A stretch of DNA of 64,000 bases. Origin: Endocalyx cinctus. Lineage: Eukaryota > Ascomycota > Sordariomycetes > Amphisphaeriales > Apiosporaceae. Shown here piece by piece: positions 38,101 through 51,169 of this stretch. Made by a program: the position numbers and the translations under genes. Position 1 is the stretch's first letter. Every line of letters begins with the position of its first letter. The notes beneath the pieces are model-generated. The model was not told where the DNA came from. It was given only the letters and a program-made list of their open reading frames with translations, and searched no databases. Location: contig BCKC01000001.1 in NCBI GenBank assembly GCA_001600455.1, forward strand, positions 620,001 through 684,000, written 5' to 3'.

Positions 38101-40789
38101 TTACTTTCATTGGTAATTATCTCTTTTATTTATTTTATTTCCTTCGTCCTATGGAATTTTATTTCCATTTTCTTCTCCCTCTCTTTTTGTAAGATGGTTA
38201 GAGTCGGCAATTCTCTTTATAAGGAATAAACACAAAAAAGAAAAGGATCGGAGATCACAGCCCGACTATCTCTCTCTCCCGGCCAATGCTGTTGGTCGGA
38301 AATCCTCGCTCAGCTTGCAGATATACTGCATCTACACGGCTACTGTCACGGGGCTACGTGAGATTATTCTCGATTCTGAGGCGAGAAGATAGATATGCTG
38401 CTATCTGTCGGTACTCCAACTCGTACGAGGGGGCCGTCGATCATGTTATATCATATGGTGAAGTGAGAGATCCTGCCGCCTCGTTATTCTCCCTTTTTCT
38501 TTTGGTTTCTCAAGCGCTCTCTTACTTTCTCTCACCCTCTCTTCCTATATTCAGTCATCTTCGATAAATAAAACTACATGCGCGTGCACGCATTGATAGT
38601 TCCAATTAATAATGAGATGATGGTCGTAAGCTTGCTTTCCATCATCTGCCTCAGGCCTGAAGACAGTTCATACCCCAATCGAGCCTCTTGCATACGTTTC
38701 CTACATTATCCTATGGTAACACGGTGCTGCAGCGCACCAAACCGAGAATTTATCTTGCTCTTGCTCTTCACTTGGTGTCAACTTACAATTTATTAGTCAG
38801 GGGTAACTGGAAACTCACCTGTGATGTTGCACCCTACGAGGAGAATAGACCCGGTCCCTAGTTAACATGGTCATCCAGTCTCAATTCACACCACAATCAA
38901 GACGTAGAAGGTTTTACTAATAATTATCATCATTATACTTTTCTTTCTCACTCTCTTTCTTTCTCTCTAGCCACCCTCCCCCAAGACTACGGGATGAAAT
39001 GCTCTCCTGCGTCTCCCTTCTTCCTCTCCCATCGGAAATAAATGAGCAGACCCCCGAGAGCCACATGTTAAAGAGGTAAGGAAGCTTTTTTAATCTACTG
39101 GTGCTAAAGGAATATATTGGAAAAGCAATATGTAATAAGAAAGAAAGAAAGCAGAGAAGCAGGCATGCTTCCTATTCGTCGTAGCGACGCTGATATCTCT
39201 TGCCCTTGTGCCTTTTCCCATCTTACGTGCAGCTGGACTAGCCCCGAAGCAGCACGACATTGGTAGAGCATTTTTTTTCTTGGGTGGATTTTGCTGTACC
39301 TTGTCAAAGCAACACAGCATTAGTATAGTTATTAATTTTTCTTTTCTTTCTTTTCACGCTTACGGCTTGCAGCTCTGCTTATCGGTGATCTCCCTCCTCC
39401 CCTTTCTTCTTTTTTATCCTCTTTTGAAAGGCTTTCCCAACTGACGGGATTTTTTGATTTTTTGATTACTATAGTGAAAGGGCTTGGTTTCCGGAACCTT
39501 CCGCTTGTTTATATGGAATGATAGTGTCAGGTCTGTTAAGGATACATGTACTTTCCTTCGTCTTTATCATCGTCTTTCCTTTGCCGTGACGCCGCCATCT
39601 ACCAACCGTACAAGCTGCCGATCTGATCGGTCAAAAACTGCTCTATTTCACTCGGCGTCCTACCCCATTTTAATTCCAGCGTCACCGTCAAGCATAATTA
39701 TATCGATTCCATGGTTCCTAAACCTTAGTGGGTGGGCACCTTCCAAACCCATCAACTCAACTCCCTTATTGTATTATACAAAGCCATTGACGGTGGCTTT
39801 TTGATTAACAGATGAGTGCGTGCGTAGAAGAAGCATTCCTTAAGTTCCACTTCGTATGAAACAATGAAATATTAAGAGGCGGTTCGAGATTTAGGCAAGA
39901 CGTGGCTGGCTACTCCGGGTAGCAAAAAGCAGCTACGTGCAGAAGAGGATTGATTGATATATACATTTGCACATTTTTATATATAAATATATCAATCAAT
40001 AATGGGTTGCAGCAAGCGCACCCACCACACCCTACCCTATATCTCACGACGAAACGAAGCAAGGTCTAAATAAACCTAACCCAACGCACATCTCTCGAAG
40101 AGTTTGATGATGATCATACATGCGTGCGTCGCGTAACGATAAGCGGCAGAGCCATGCTGCCGGAACATACATCTGGTCTACCCCCGGTCCTCTCTCTCTC
40201 TCTCGTCATATATCACATTTTTTTACTCCCTCACGCCTCGCGAAATAATCCCTATATGTATACTAGGATGCAGCTCACGGGGCCGTAGCGCTGAAGGAAC
40301 GATTACCTAAGTAAAATAAAACCATGCTCGTAGCAAGGTATGATCAAAATGTCAAAAGCTTTGTTACTCTGCCTCTGCCTGGTCACAAATTGCGATCGAT
40401 GACCTTACTTGATCTGTCTTGGGTGCATTGCTAATCTTCTCCCGTTTTATAATGTTATGAAAAAGGGTAGAAACCTTGCGTGAAGAAGAACTATATAATA
40501 TATACGACGAGGATATTTCACAAGAGCAATGCTTGTATTGAGGAAATGTAAATTATGAACCTAGAATTTCATGTGATAGGAGAATTGTAGATAGATAATA
40601 TAGAGGCCAGCTGTTACCAGTTGATGCCAGCCAGTAGCACCGAAATTCGCAAGTGTAGTGGGATTGAATTTTGAATATTTTTGGTGGCGATCATGAATGA
40701 CTAACCCAAGTTTATTTCTCATGTATATAACCCTTTTTCTTTCTTTTTTTCCCCTCTCATATTCAAGTTATACCTAAGAGGATTAGACG
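33301..40789. other. Gene desert upstream of ELP2, part 2
   Basis: 7.5 kb without a supportable intact gene. It contains a TTGTG/TGTG repeat at about 33341-33400, two ATCCATGGAT palindromes exactly 200 bp apart (33581 and 33781), paired TACCTAGGTA palindromes at 34092 and 34104, an A30 run grading into GAAA repeats (35077-35130), an open frame of 174 codons at 35859-36383 with no recognised domain, and a possible decayed coding relic at about 39560-39804. The ELP2 promoter is at the right end. Confidence 0.5.
39560..39804 (-). pseudogene. Possible decayed coding fragment with RIP-type stops
   Basis: Read on the minus strand from 39804, one frame gives protein-like sequence including KGVELMGLEGAHPLRF and NHGIDIIMLDGDAGIKMG, but with TAA, TAG and TGA stops. 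Each stop could come from a C-to-T change on one strand of a sense codon (CAA, TGG, TGG or CGA), as repeat-induced point mutation would produce. The opposite strand is open for 106 codons. I do not recognise the family, so it may be coincidence. Confidence 0.22.
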
Positions 40790-43767
40790 ATGAATGAGAA
40801 CGTAGGGCCGAGGGTTGAATATTTGTCCTCCGGAGCAAATAGGCAAACTGCCGTTGCGGACTGGAGCAAGGATGGTCTCGTCGCCTTTGGTACCAATTCT
40901 AACATAGCTTTGTGGCGACCAAAGGTATGAACTTTTTTTTTTTTTTTTTTTTTTTTTTGGAAACAAAAGAATATATATGTATATTATCCGGAATAATATT
41001 TCTGACATGTGATTTTAGGACACAACATATAAGGGTATAGAGCATATATTGTCCGGCCATACAGACGTTGTGAAGGCTGTGAAGTTTCTGTCCATCCCTG
41101 GGCAGGATGGCACCCAACAATCTTATCTGCTTAGCGGTGCTGACGATCATTGCTTAAGAGTATGGAAGAGAACTTCAGAAGGGACGGCTTCGTGCATCCA
41201 GACCGCACAAGAACATACCGGGGCCATAAATTGCATAGCAGTTCTCGACGGGGCAGACCGTAGTAGCACTAAGAAAGGAGAAACCACGGTGCTGTTTGCC
41301 ACAGGAGCCGCAGACGCTTCTATTAAGATATGGAAATTCGACAAAGTCACGGGCCAGGTACACGTGGTGCAAGCTATCAAGCCCAAGCCGAAATTCTTCC
41401 CTCTCGCCATCGCTTTGAGCAGACTCGACCGAGACGAGGGGGACGCCATCGCGTTAGCCGCCGCGGGCACCAGGGATATCGTACAGATATACGTCGCGGG
41501 CGACGCAGCAACATCGACGGCAACGGAGGGAGAATCTGAAGTTTTCCAGCTTCAAGCTTCGCTCTCGGGCCACGAGGGTTGGATCAGGTCACTTGATTTC
41601 GCATGGGAGAGCAGCGGTAGTACAAACTCCGGCGATCTACTGCTAGCCTCGGCGAGCCAAGACAAGTACGTCCGTCTATGGCGCTTCCACCAAGGAAGCG
41701 AGCTGCCTCCGACCGCGGCGTCGAACAACGACCCGGCTCTCGGGGCCTACCTCCCGGGGAAATCGCCTTCCAACAAAGCGCACCGACTCCAAGCTTCGGG
41801 GAAGGAGTTCTCCGTGTCGTTCGAGGCGCTCCTCCTCGGCCACGACGACTGGATCTACAGCGCCAAGTGGCTCCCGCCGCCCATCGCCGACCCGGCGGCC
41901 GAGACGGGAGAGGCGAAAAAATTGCGGCTCCTCTCGACCTCAGCCGACAACACGCTCGCGATCTGGGAGGCCGACCCTTCGTCCGGCATCTGGGTCACGA
42001 CGGCGAGGCTCGGCGAGATCAGCCGGGAAAAGGGGGCCACGACGGCGACGGGGAGCACGGGCGGGTTCTGGACGGGGCTCTGGTCCCCCGACGGCGACGC
42101 CGTCGCGTGCCTCGGCCGCACCGGCAGCTGGCGCGTCTGGGAGCGCGACGAGCCGCGCGACGAGTGGACCCCCCGCGCGGGTATCGGCGGCCATACCCGG
42201 GCCGTGACAGGTATCGCATGGTCCAAGAAGGGCGAGTACCTCCTTTCGACGAGTTCGGACCAGACTACCAGGTTGCACGCCGGCTGGAAGAGGAGTAACG
42301 GCGACAACGACGGACGGGGAGCAAACGGGGAAACGCAGATGGCGACGACGACGACGACGACGTGGCACGAGATGTCCCGTCCTCAGATCCACGGCTACGA
42401 CTTGAACTGCGTCGACGCCCTGGGCGAGACTCGCTTCGTCTCGGGCGCGGACGAGAAGCTGATGCGCGTCTTCGACGAGCCCAAGGCCGTGGCGAAGCTG
42501 CTGAGCCGGCTCTGCGGCATCGGCGACTCGGAGGCGGTCGAGAACGCCTCGCTGCCCGACGCCGCCGACATGCCGGTTTTGGGCTTGTCGAATAAGGCCG
42601 TACTCGGGGACGAACCCGTTTCCCAACCTCCTAACGCCGGCGACGACGTATCAGCCGCAACAGCGATCAACGCTCAGGACGGCGATGCGACGACGCTCAG
42701 CGGTACTATCATCAAATCAGCCCTCGAGACGATCGACCATCCGCCGTTGGAGGATAGCCTCTCGCGGCACACGCTCTGGCCCGAGGTCGAGAAGCTGTAC
42801 GGTCACGGGTACGAGCTTTCTTGTCTAGCGACGTCCGGGAACGGCGCGCTGGTCGCGAGCGCCTGCAAGGCCAGCTCGCTCAACCACGCCGTGATCCGGC
42901 TGTTCGAGACGAAGCGGTGGACCGAGGTACGCCCCCCTCTAGCCGCGCACACCCTCACCGTCACGCGTCTGCGGTTCTCGCCCGACGACGCTTTTCTCCT
43001 GAGCGTAGGCAGGGATCGGCAGTGGGCCGTTTTCGGTAAGACGAAGAAGAAAGCAAATGGTGACGGCGAAGAAGTAGAAAACGAATACGAGCTGGTGGAG
43101 AATAATCCCAAGGGCCACTCGAGGATGATCCTCGACGCCGCCTGGGCTCCTCTTTCCTCAACGACGGAATCGGGAACAGCAACGAACTCGCGGATCTTCG
43201 CTACGGCCGGGAGAGATAAGCAGGTGAAGATATGGCAGGCTTCGGCCGCGGTAGGAGCAGATGCGGAAGGGTCGACGAAGCCTGGGTTTACTTGCGCGGC
43301 CAGTATACCAGAGACGCATCCGGTCACGGCTATTGATTTCTTACCTCGTCGGACGGCAGACGGGAAGTTAGTTCTCGCCGTCGGCACCGAGATCGGTAAG
43401 ATCTCGATACACTTTATTGACTCCTCCTCTACGACGCCTCCGACCGTCACGATTTCGTCTAGTGTAAATTTGAAACCTGAGTAAGTTCAATTCCCAATTT
43501 TTCCCCCTTTGCCCCCGATTTATAAGAAAATATGGAAAATCTGTCATGAATTTTTTTTCTGAAAAATCTATTTTAAATCTTTCATAAGTATTGAGGTTTG
43601 GCTTTCTAACCATGACAAAACACCATAATATTAGGCTCTGTCTCGCCAAAGCTGCTCTTCAACTAGCATGGCGACCGCAGACGGAATCTTCCCCATCGAA
43701 CGAATTAGCTATTGCGGGCGAAGATGGTTCTCTCAGGCTCTATTGCTTTGAAAACTTTCAGGGATGA
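40790..43767 (+). CDS. ELP2: Elongator complex protein 2 (WD40 repeats)
   Basis: Scaffold subunit of Elongator, which with the Elp3 radical-SAM acetyltransferase makes cm5/mcm5/ncm5 side chains on wobble U34 of tRNAs. Three exons, 40790-40924, 41019-43480 and 43635-43767, join to 909 residues. Many WD40 blades are visible along the length: ILSGHTDVVKAVKF, GADDHCLRVWKR, LSGHEGWIRSLDF, SASQDKYVRLWRF, LLGHDDWIYSAKWLPP, STSADNTLAIWEAD, GHTRAVTGIAWSKKGEYLLS, LYGHGYELSCLATS, FATAGRDKQVKIWQA and, at the end, AIAGEDGSLRLYCFE. The two seven-bladed propellers typical of Elp2 fit this count. It is longer than yeast Elp2 (about 790) because of loop inserts, including a Thr run from an (ACG)n stretch at about 42345-42362. 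The middle third is notably GC-richer than the ends, producing long antisense open frames that are shadows. Confidence 0.95.
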
Positions 43768-44111
43768 TAGAATAAAAAGCAATGCTCGATCATTCCTAGG
43801 ATCCCGAACCCTTTACCACTAAATGACTCCCATAAAAACTTTACGCGTGCGTGTAAAGTAACGCTCGAAGCAAACCATAGAACACCTCGGCGCCTCCAAT
43901 ATTGCTTTTTTTTCCCGTCTTGTGACCTCCTCTTGCATCCATGCCTATTCGCTTCTCTTTCAGTTGATGGGTCATATTATACATTAATGTGGCTTTCAAA
44001 GGGTAGGTACCCCCCCTTTATTGCCTAAATATCGATTTATTATTTATCAGAGGAAAACCCCCACCTCCCTCTTTCTCTCACTCACTCCCAAAGGACCGAA
44101 GAACGTAGCAA
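43768..44111. other. Convergent 3' spacer ELP2 / SPT small-subunit-like gene
   Basis: 344 bp between the stops of two converging genes. The sequence is short-run AT-rich 3' UTR type, and I see nothing else in it. Confidence 0.6.
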
Positions 44112-44594
44112 TCATAATTCGCGTATGATGGATTGAACGAGGGTCTCGGTAGCCTCGGCGGCCATGGTAGCGGTCAAGCCCGACGAGAGGGAGACGGCGG
44201 CGTCTTTACCGCCGCCGGCACCGGCGACGACGCTGCCGCTACCGCTGCCGTTATCACCGCCGTTAACGTAGAACCAGGCCCGGTGGATGATGAAGAGGAG
44301 GTGTTGAGGGAGGTACAGGATGCTCGCTATGAGGCCCAAGGCGGAGAGGAGGAAGACGACGGACCCTAGAATTATTTTTCTTAGATTAGTAATTTAAATT
44401 GATAAAAGTTGAAATCTAAACAATTATGAATTGACATGAAAAGAATAAAGAAACATACAGAAAGTGAATTTCTCGGTCGGTGTAAACATGTACACGCCGA
44501 AGGTGACCTCAATTTGATACTGTTTCAGGCGAAGCCAGCGACCGAACCTTTGGAGGGAGGTCTGGTTGGCGGGAGGCTTTCTTCGGTATTCCAT
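44112..44594 (-). CDS. Serine palmitoyltransferase small-subunit-like membrane protein
   Basis: Small ER membrane protein, probably the activating subunit of serine palmitoyltransferase, the first enzyme of sphingolipid synthesis. Exons 44594-44459 and 44365-44112 join to 129 residues. The core LKQYQIEVTFGVYMFTPTEKF (about 23-43) is followed by a hydrophobic segment (about 45-65) and LPQHLLFIIHRAWFY (64-78). This order of YQ..VT..YM..P.E...F, membrane helix and PQH matches human SPTSSA/B, so I assign the SPT small-subunit-like family. The 50-residue C-terminal tail is Gly/Ser/Ala-rich and not part of the family core. The splice join gives EKFTFWSVVF, as expected. It is divergent from the release-factor gene. 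Function is inferred from family resemblance alone. Confidence 0.8.
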
Positions 44595-45391
44595 TTTTGT
44601 TTTGTTTTTGTCTCTTTCGTAATAAATAGACAACGAGGCTTTTGTGTGAAATAAACACACGGAATCAAGAGAGAGAGGAATTCGTTTGTCGATCTCGTGA
44701 TAGAGGGAGGATAATAGGTAATCGGTAACGTAAGACAGGGTGTGTATGTCTCTCTTCTCTATTTTCTATTCGAGTAAAATAAAAACGAGAAAAGAAATGA
44801 TATCGTCGATCTGAAACAAATTGGTATTATATATGTATAAGTATATAATCTCGTCACTTCCAAACTCTTCAAGATTATACGTGGTTAAAGTAAGAAGAAG
44901 GTTTGTTCGACGCGGAGGATTTTTATTAAAAATAGGATTTAATTAGTATTGACATACTAAAAAAGGGGCGATGCTGTTGTTGCTGATATTTTGGATGCAA
45001 TAAACCACGGCAGGGATTAAGATAAGATGGATAAGCCAAAAAAGGGTCCAATTATTAACGTTGTATTACGGGCTTGTCGATACGTTCTTTTTATATCCAC
45101 CCGATTATAATTATCGTTAACCTACTTATCGTGACGTCGTTTTTTAACGGTGTTTCTTTAGATACTCGAGATATTAATAAATATATTCTGCTTGTTTTTC
45201 TCTCACCTTCTCCTTAATTGATAAATTGATAGAACTGTTTATATTATAATACACTGCTCCAATGGATTGAACATATAATTGTATATACATCTAACTTAAT
45301 AATCTTGAATAAATGCGCCCACCCCTCCTTGAAGTTATCGTCTTCATCGCCGTAAAAACACCTGGCCAACTTCAACCAAGCTAACCCGACG
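44595..45391. promoter_or_regulatory. Divergent promoter region SPT small-subunit-like / MTRFR-like
   Basis: A 797-bp AT-rich spacer between two start codons facing away from each other, so both promoters lie here. No specific motif was recognised and there is no coding frame. Confidence 0.5.
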
Positions 45392-46183
45392 ATGCCACCC
45401 TTACGTATAAATCATCTCCTTCCCTCGTCATCCCGCCTCTTTCCGGCGAAGACCAATTCCCCATGTCTTTTCCTCTCACCATCCGCCGCCGCTACTACGC
45501 AACGACGGCAAGGCGGTAGTAGCCCGTTACCGCTACTATCATTCCACACGCGCGCCTCCCCCCTCCTCAAGCAACCGCAATTCCCACCGCGGCCGGCACC
45601 GCCTCCCGACTCCGAGATCGAAGAGTCGTTTCTCAAGGGTAGCGGACCCGGAGGACAAAAGATTGTTCGTTTTCCCCCTCCCCGGGTTTTTCTTGTCTAA
45701 TCTCCCCTTTGGAGGGGGAAAGAAAAAACCCCCTCTCTTACCTTCCCAAGCTAATTAAGACAACCTAAAAAAAAAAAAAAACAGAATAAAACCAGCTCCG
45801 CCGTACAACTCAAACACATCCCCACCGGCATCGTGATCAAGTGTCAAGAAACCCGCTCCCGATCGCAGAACCGCACGATAGCCCGAAGGATCCTGGCCGA
45901 TCGGTTGGATAACCTGTACAAAGGGGAAGGGTCTCGGGCGAATATCGTGGCGGGGGCCAAGAGGAAGAAGAAGGCTAGCAAGGGTAAAAAATCGAGGAGG
46001 AAGTATAGGAAGCTGGCCGAGGAAGGGAAGGAAGGGGAACAAGAAGAAGAAGGTGAGGAAGAGGAGGAGGAGATAGAGGAAGAAGAAATAAAACAAGAAG
46101 AAGAACAACGACAACCGCAAGATGTGGTGATAGAAAAAGATACGATAAAAGAAAAGGGTGGGGGGTTAAAGAGAGAATTATAA
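45392..46183 (+). CDS. Mitochondrial ribosome-rescue factor (MTRFR/C12orf65 type, GGQ domain)
   Basis: Peptidyl-tRNA hydrolase-type release factor that frees stalled chains on mitochondrial ribosomes; it has the catalytic GGQ domain but no codon-recognition domain. Exons 45392-45664 and 45785-46183 join to 223 residues. The first 60-70 residues are Ser/Pro/Arg-rich, fitting a mitochondrial targeting peptide. The catalytic loop is [21 protein letters not shown] with GGQ at 87-89, followed by [20 protein letters not shown], typical of class I factors. The tail is very basic ([18 protein letters not shown]) and then strongly acidic (a Glu run). The small size and GxGPGGQKINK fit the MTRFR group (yeast YLR281C) better than full-length mtRF1. 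The intron uses an uncommon GTTCGT donor and splits the motif directly after GGQKI, with INKT restored across the join. Confidence 0.9.
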
Positions 46184-47147
46184 AATAATTATAAAACGAT
46201 AAAACTGGCCATTACCTATCTACCATTTTGTCTCAAATGATGTGAAATTCCAAGGAAAAGAATCGAGCGAGCTGAATCGATTATAACCAATAGCGCCTCT
46301 CGTCTGTGCTGCCTTCGCGTATGATAACATGCCGTTGGAGAGGAAGAAGAGAGGAGTTAATTACGTTGAATTCGAGGGGATCTAGGCAATCGAAATACAT
46401 AGGCTACTCCGAAACGCGAAGACAAGAGCGAATAGCCTTAAGAAACCAAAGGTAATCACGATTAAAACTAGTCGCTATTACTTATAGCTTTATCACTGGA
46501 ATCAGTACCAAACTTCAACATTGCCGTTAATGCGCCCACATGCGCTAGAATACCAAGGGTAATTTGGAAATATGTCAACCCATAGAAGCGAAGATGGGAG
46601 CCGTCACGCCTAAAATCACATGTCAAAACACAAGTCAATATGATACATAGCACAGTCCTTCTTCTCGATAGTGCAGCTAGTTTTTTTTTTCCCCCTTTTT
46701 TTTCCGTATAGAATCACATAATAGATAACGGGACTTTTCAGATTCTTAACAATAAGCAAATAGTATATGATCAACCTCTCGACTGGAATTGTCTACTCCG
46801 AACCTATGACGTGGGGAAGAAAAAAAAAAGCCTCTACTGAAAACAAAGAACCTTAATATTCCTCTTTTTTACTTTCCCCTCCCCCAAGAGCGATACAACT
46901 CTCAACCATTCCTCAAGACCATCCTTAACAAGTTTTTGCTAGTTATCAAAAGACTCGATTTGTGATACATTCGCGACGATAGGAAACAGGGATCCTCCGT
47001 CGATCCTGATCTCGGTGGAGGCTTCTTAGAGGTTCGATAAAAGGAGTAAAACTATCAAGCGGCGCAAGAGCTAGGAAGATCTACCGTTAGCGTCTGTGGG
47101 ATAGTTCAACACTAGCGAAAAAAAAAAAAAAAAAAAAACTATTTACC
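46184..47147. other. Convergent 3' spacer MTRFR-like / actin
   Basis: 964 bp holding both 3' UTRs. On the minus strand 46626-46481 has a frame beginning after a TTTTAG acceptor-like site that reads SHLRFYGLTYFQ followed by a hydrophobic stretch, but no upstream exon with an ATG could be found. No gene is supported. Confidence 0.5.
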
Positions 47148-48833
<1,686 letters not shown>

Positions 48834-50575
48834 ATTGACGGATTACGTAGATGAAAAGGTCAGAGATTATAAAAAAAAAAAAGATTAATTTGTTGAATTA
48901 ATTCGTAGGTCAAAAACCAGCGGTGTATTATAAAATTGACCTTTTGGTTTCTTTTTTTATCAGAGCAAAAAAAAGTACTCGAAGAAATATATATTTGTTT
49001 TTATCTCGAGAGGAAGGGGATTCTCTACAAAACAAATTGTAGGGAAGAAGAAATAAGTTTCGAAGGTTCTTTTTGGGGGGTTTTGATTATTCAGTGGAGG
49101 TGGTGGGAAAAAAGGGAGGAACGAAGTTGGGTTGATGCAGCAATCAATGAATGAATGAAATGGATCGGAACAAATCAATCAACCCCCAATCAATGAAATC
49201 TATTGACGAATAAACTTGTGGGCCGAATAAAAATAAAGGATGGTAAACGATGAGTGGTGAACGAATAAAGGAAAACCTGGGAAGGCGGGGCAAGTAAAAA
49301 AAAATAAAATAAAATAAAATAAAAAATAATAATGAGCAGCAAAAAAAAAAAGCAGTACAAGAAGTACAACTAGTATAAGCAGTACAAGCAAAGCAACCTA
49401 GCCCAGTACTTTTTTTTTTTTATATTTTTTTTTTATTCTCCCCCCTTCGCTTTGATTGATTCAAGTAATGATATGATATGACGGGTGATGGATACTGTAT
49501 TTTGATCTACCGGTAACCTTACCCCTAGGTACCTAGTAATTCTTTTTTCTTTCTCTCTCTTTTTACTTGGTTCACCGTGCTAAAATGTCCACTGTAGCCA
49601 GTGTAGGGGTAACTAAAGTAAAATATGGAGTAGTAGTGGACTTAGGTAGTACAGTGAGATTTAAAAAAAGGATTTTTTACTTAGTAGTAAGCTGTAAGTT
49701 GGCTGGCTGGTTGGTAAAAGAATACAGTACTATTGTACGGTAGGATAGGATACGTGTAGAGAAAATGATATCTGTCAAGACTCAAGAGTCAAGGGTCATA
49801 GAAATTATATATCATTCACGAGATAAAAATAAATTGTAATGAAATATAAAAATGATTATCATCATAATATATTGTTTATATTTATTTAAGTCTCTAGATA
49901 GATGTATTTACTTAGATGCATCCACGGATACAGTATATATACACATAATAATATAGTATATTTTATCTCATACTTCATATCGTTCTTATATCGTTGCCTT
50001 CTACTCCTACACCGCAATATACTGTAGGAACGAAAAGAAATATGGTAGCCTGCCGTAGGTAAATAAATAAGTCAGTAACCAACCTAGTATAGTGTCCGCA
50101 CTACTCATTTCTAACGTGTATTTAACAACTAAAGCCAAGAAATGATAACATCCTGACATCCAATGAGCATCCTATCAACCCACATCTTGAATCAGTTACA
50201 TATCGAAAAGGGTTTGGATGAGGGCTGAGAACCTAACCCAAAGTATACTATTCCTAAAATTGTGGCTCATCCAACAAAGCACGACAAGGAAAACCGCATT
50301 CCCGCACTCCTTCTTACCGTACAAGTATGTACTGTTGTAGTCTGTACTAAGATAATTACGTATGTGTTTATTATTACTTTTTGTGTTATACTATGTAGAC
50401 AAAGCTGACAAGCAGGCATCTCTTTTATTCAAACGAATTCGAATCTTGGATTGCGTATGCAGGGGCGAAGCAACTAACATCCATTACACCAAATACTCGA
50501 GAAACCAACGTCGACTTGTTAGGTACTATCCATACGTATGGATACGGTAGTGTAAGCACAGGATTAGGTAGCTCT

Positions 50576-50609
<34 letters not shown>

Positions 50610-51141
50610 TTTTTTCTTTCCTCTCTTCCTTCTAAGTTGTTCTTTACGCATCTGTACATAGTACAGTATCCATGGATTTGAGATGAAATGCAAGCAACAT
50701 GATTTTAAGCTTCCCAACCTTAATAAATCACCGATAACGTCACAACTACGTTTCAACTACTTACTTCCGGATTCTGCCTAGACGATTTCAGAATAATGCT
50801 CAATGCTTCAATGCTTCAATGCCTCCATGCTGCAATTTAGCTTAATAAAGAAGAGAGAAAGAAAGATTTGTTATTTCTTATTTATCTTTGTTGCCTAGAA
50901 TTCGTCTTCGTACACTACGTTCATCGTCGTTAAGCTTAATAAATAGGAATTGCTTGATCCTACTCTAGCTACTGTCTCTTCGACTCAATTCTCAGGGGAA
51001 GTCCTTGCGGTAGCGTATAAAATGCTAATAATAAGAATGAGGGGCAAAAGGAGGGGCAGATTCTTAGAGCACGTGACTTCTCAGCTCTCCTCTCCCAAAG
51101 CTTCTCTGCCCCACTTCCAGCTCAACTAGGAAATACCTGGT
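48834..51141. other. Intergenic, actin 5' side / FES1 upstream
   Basis: 2.3 kb between divergent genes. The left end is the actin promoter/5' UTR. Further right are A/T runs, a TAAAA-type repeat near 49305-49325, a C26 run at 50578-50603, and a tandem TCAATGCT repeat at about 50798-50822. No gene or RNA feature was recognised. Confidence 0.55.
50578..50603. repeat. Poly-C26 homopolymer
   Basis: Twenty-six consecutive C (G on the minus strand) adjacent to a T-rich run. The length is unreliable in assemblies, and the complement could form a G-quadruplex or i-motif. Confidence 0.9.
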
Positions 51142-51169
51142 GAAGCTTCGCGAATCTTGGAGAATCTTC
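51142..51169. promoter_or_regulatory. Six-unit heat-shock element upstream of FES1
   Basis: Six contiguous 5-bp units alternate in orientation: GAA (51142), TTC (51147), GAA (51152), TTG (51157), GAA (51162) and TTC (51167), each separated by exactly two bases. Only one base, the G of the fourth unit, departs from the HSF1 consensus nGAAnnTTCn. A further GAAGCTTC pair is at 51294-51301. The sites lie 540-567 bp and about 410 bp before the FES1 start codon. FES1 encodes an Hsp70 exchange factor, a plausible HSF target. Binding itself is inferred. Confidence 0.8.

Noticed and set aside
41678..42626. Several 150-230-codon frames overlapping ELP2 in other frames
   Set aside because: All are Arg/Ala/Pro-rich shadows of the GC-rich centre of ELP2, whose own frame shows clear WD40 repeats.
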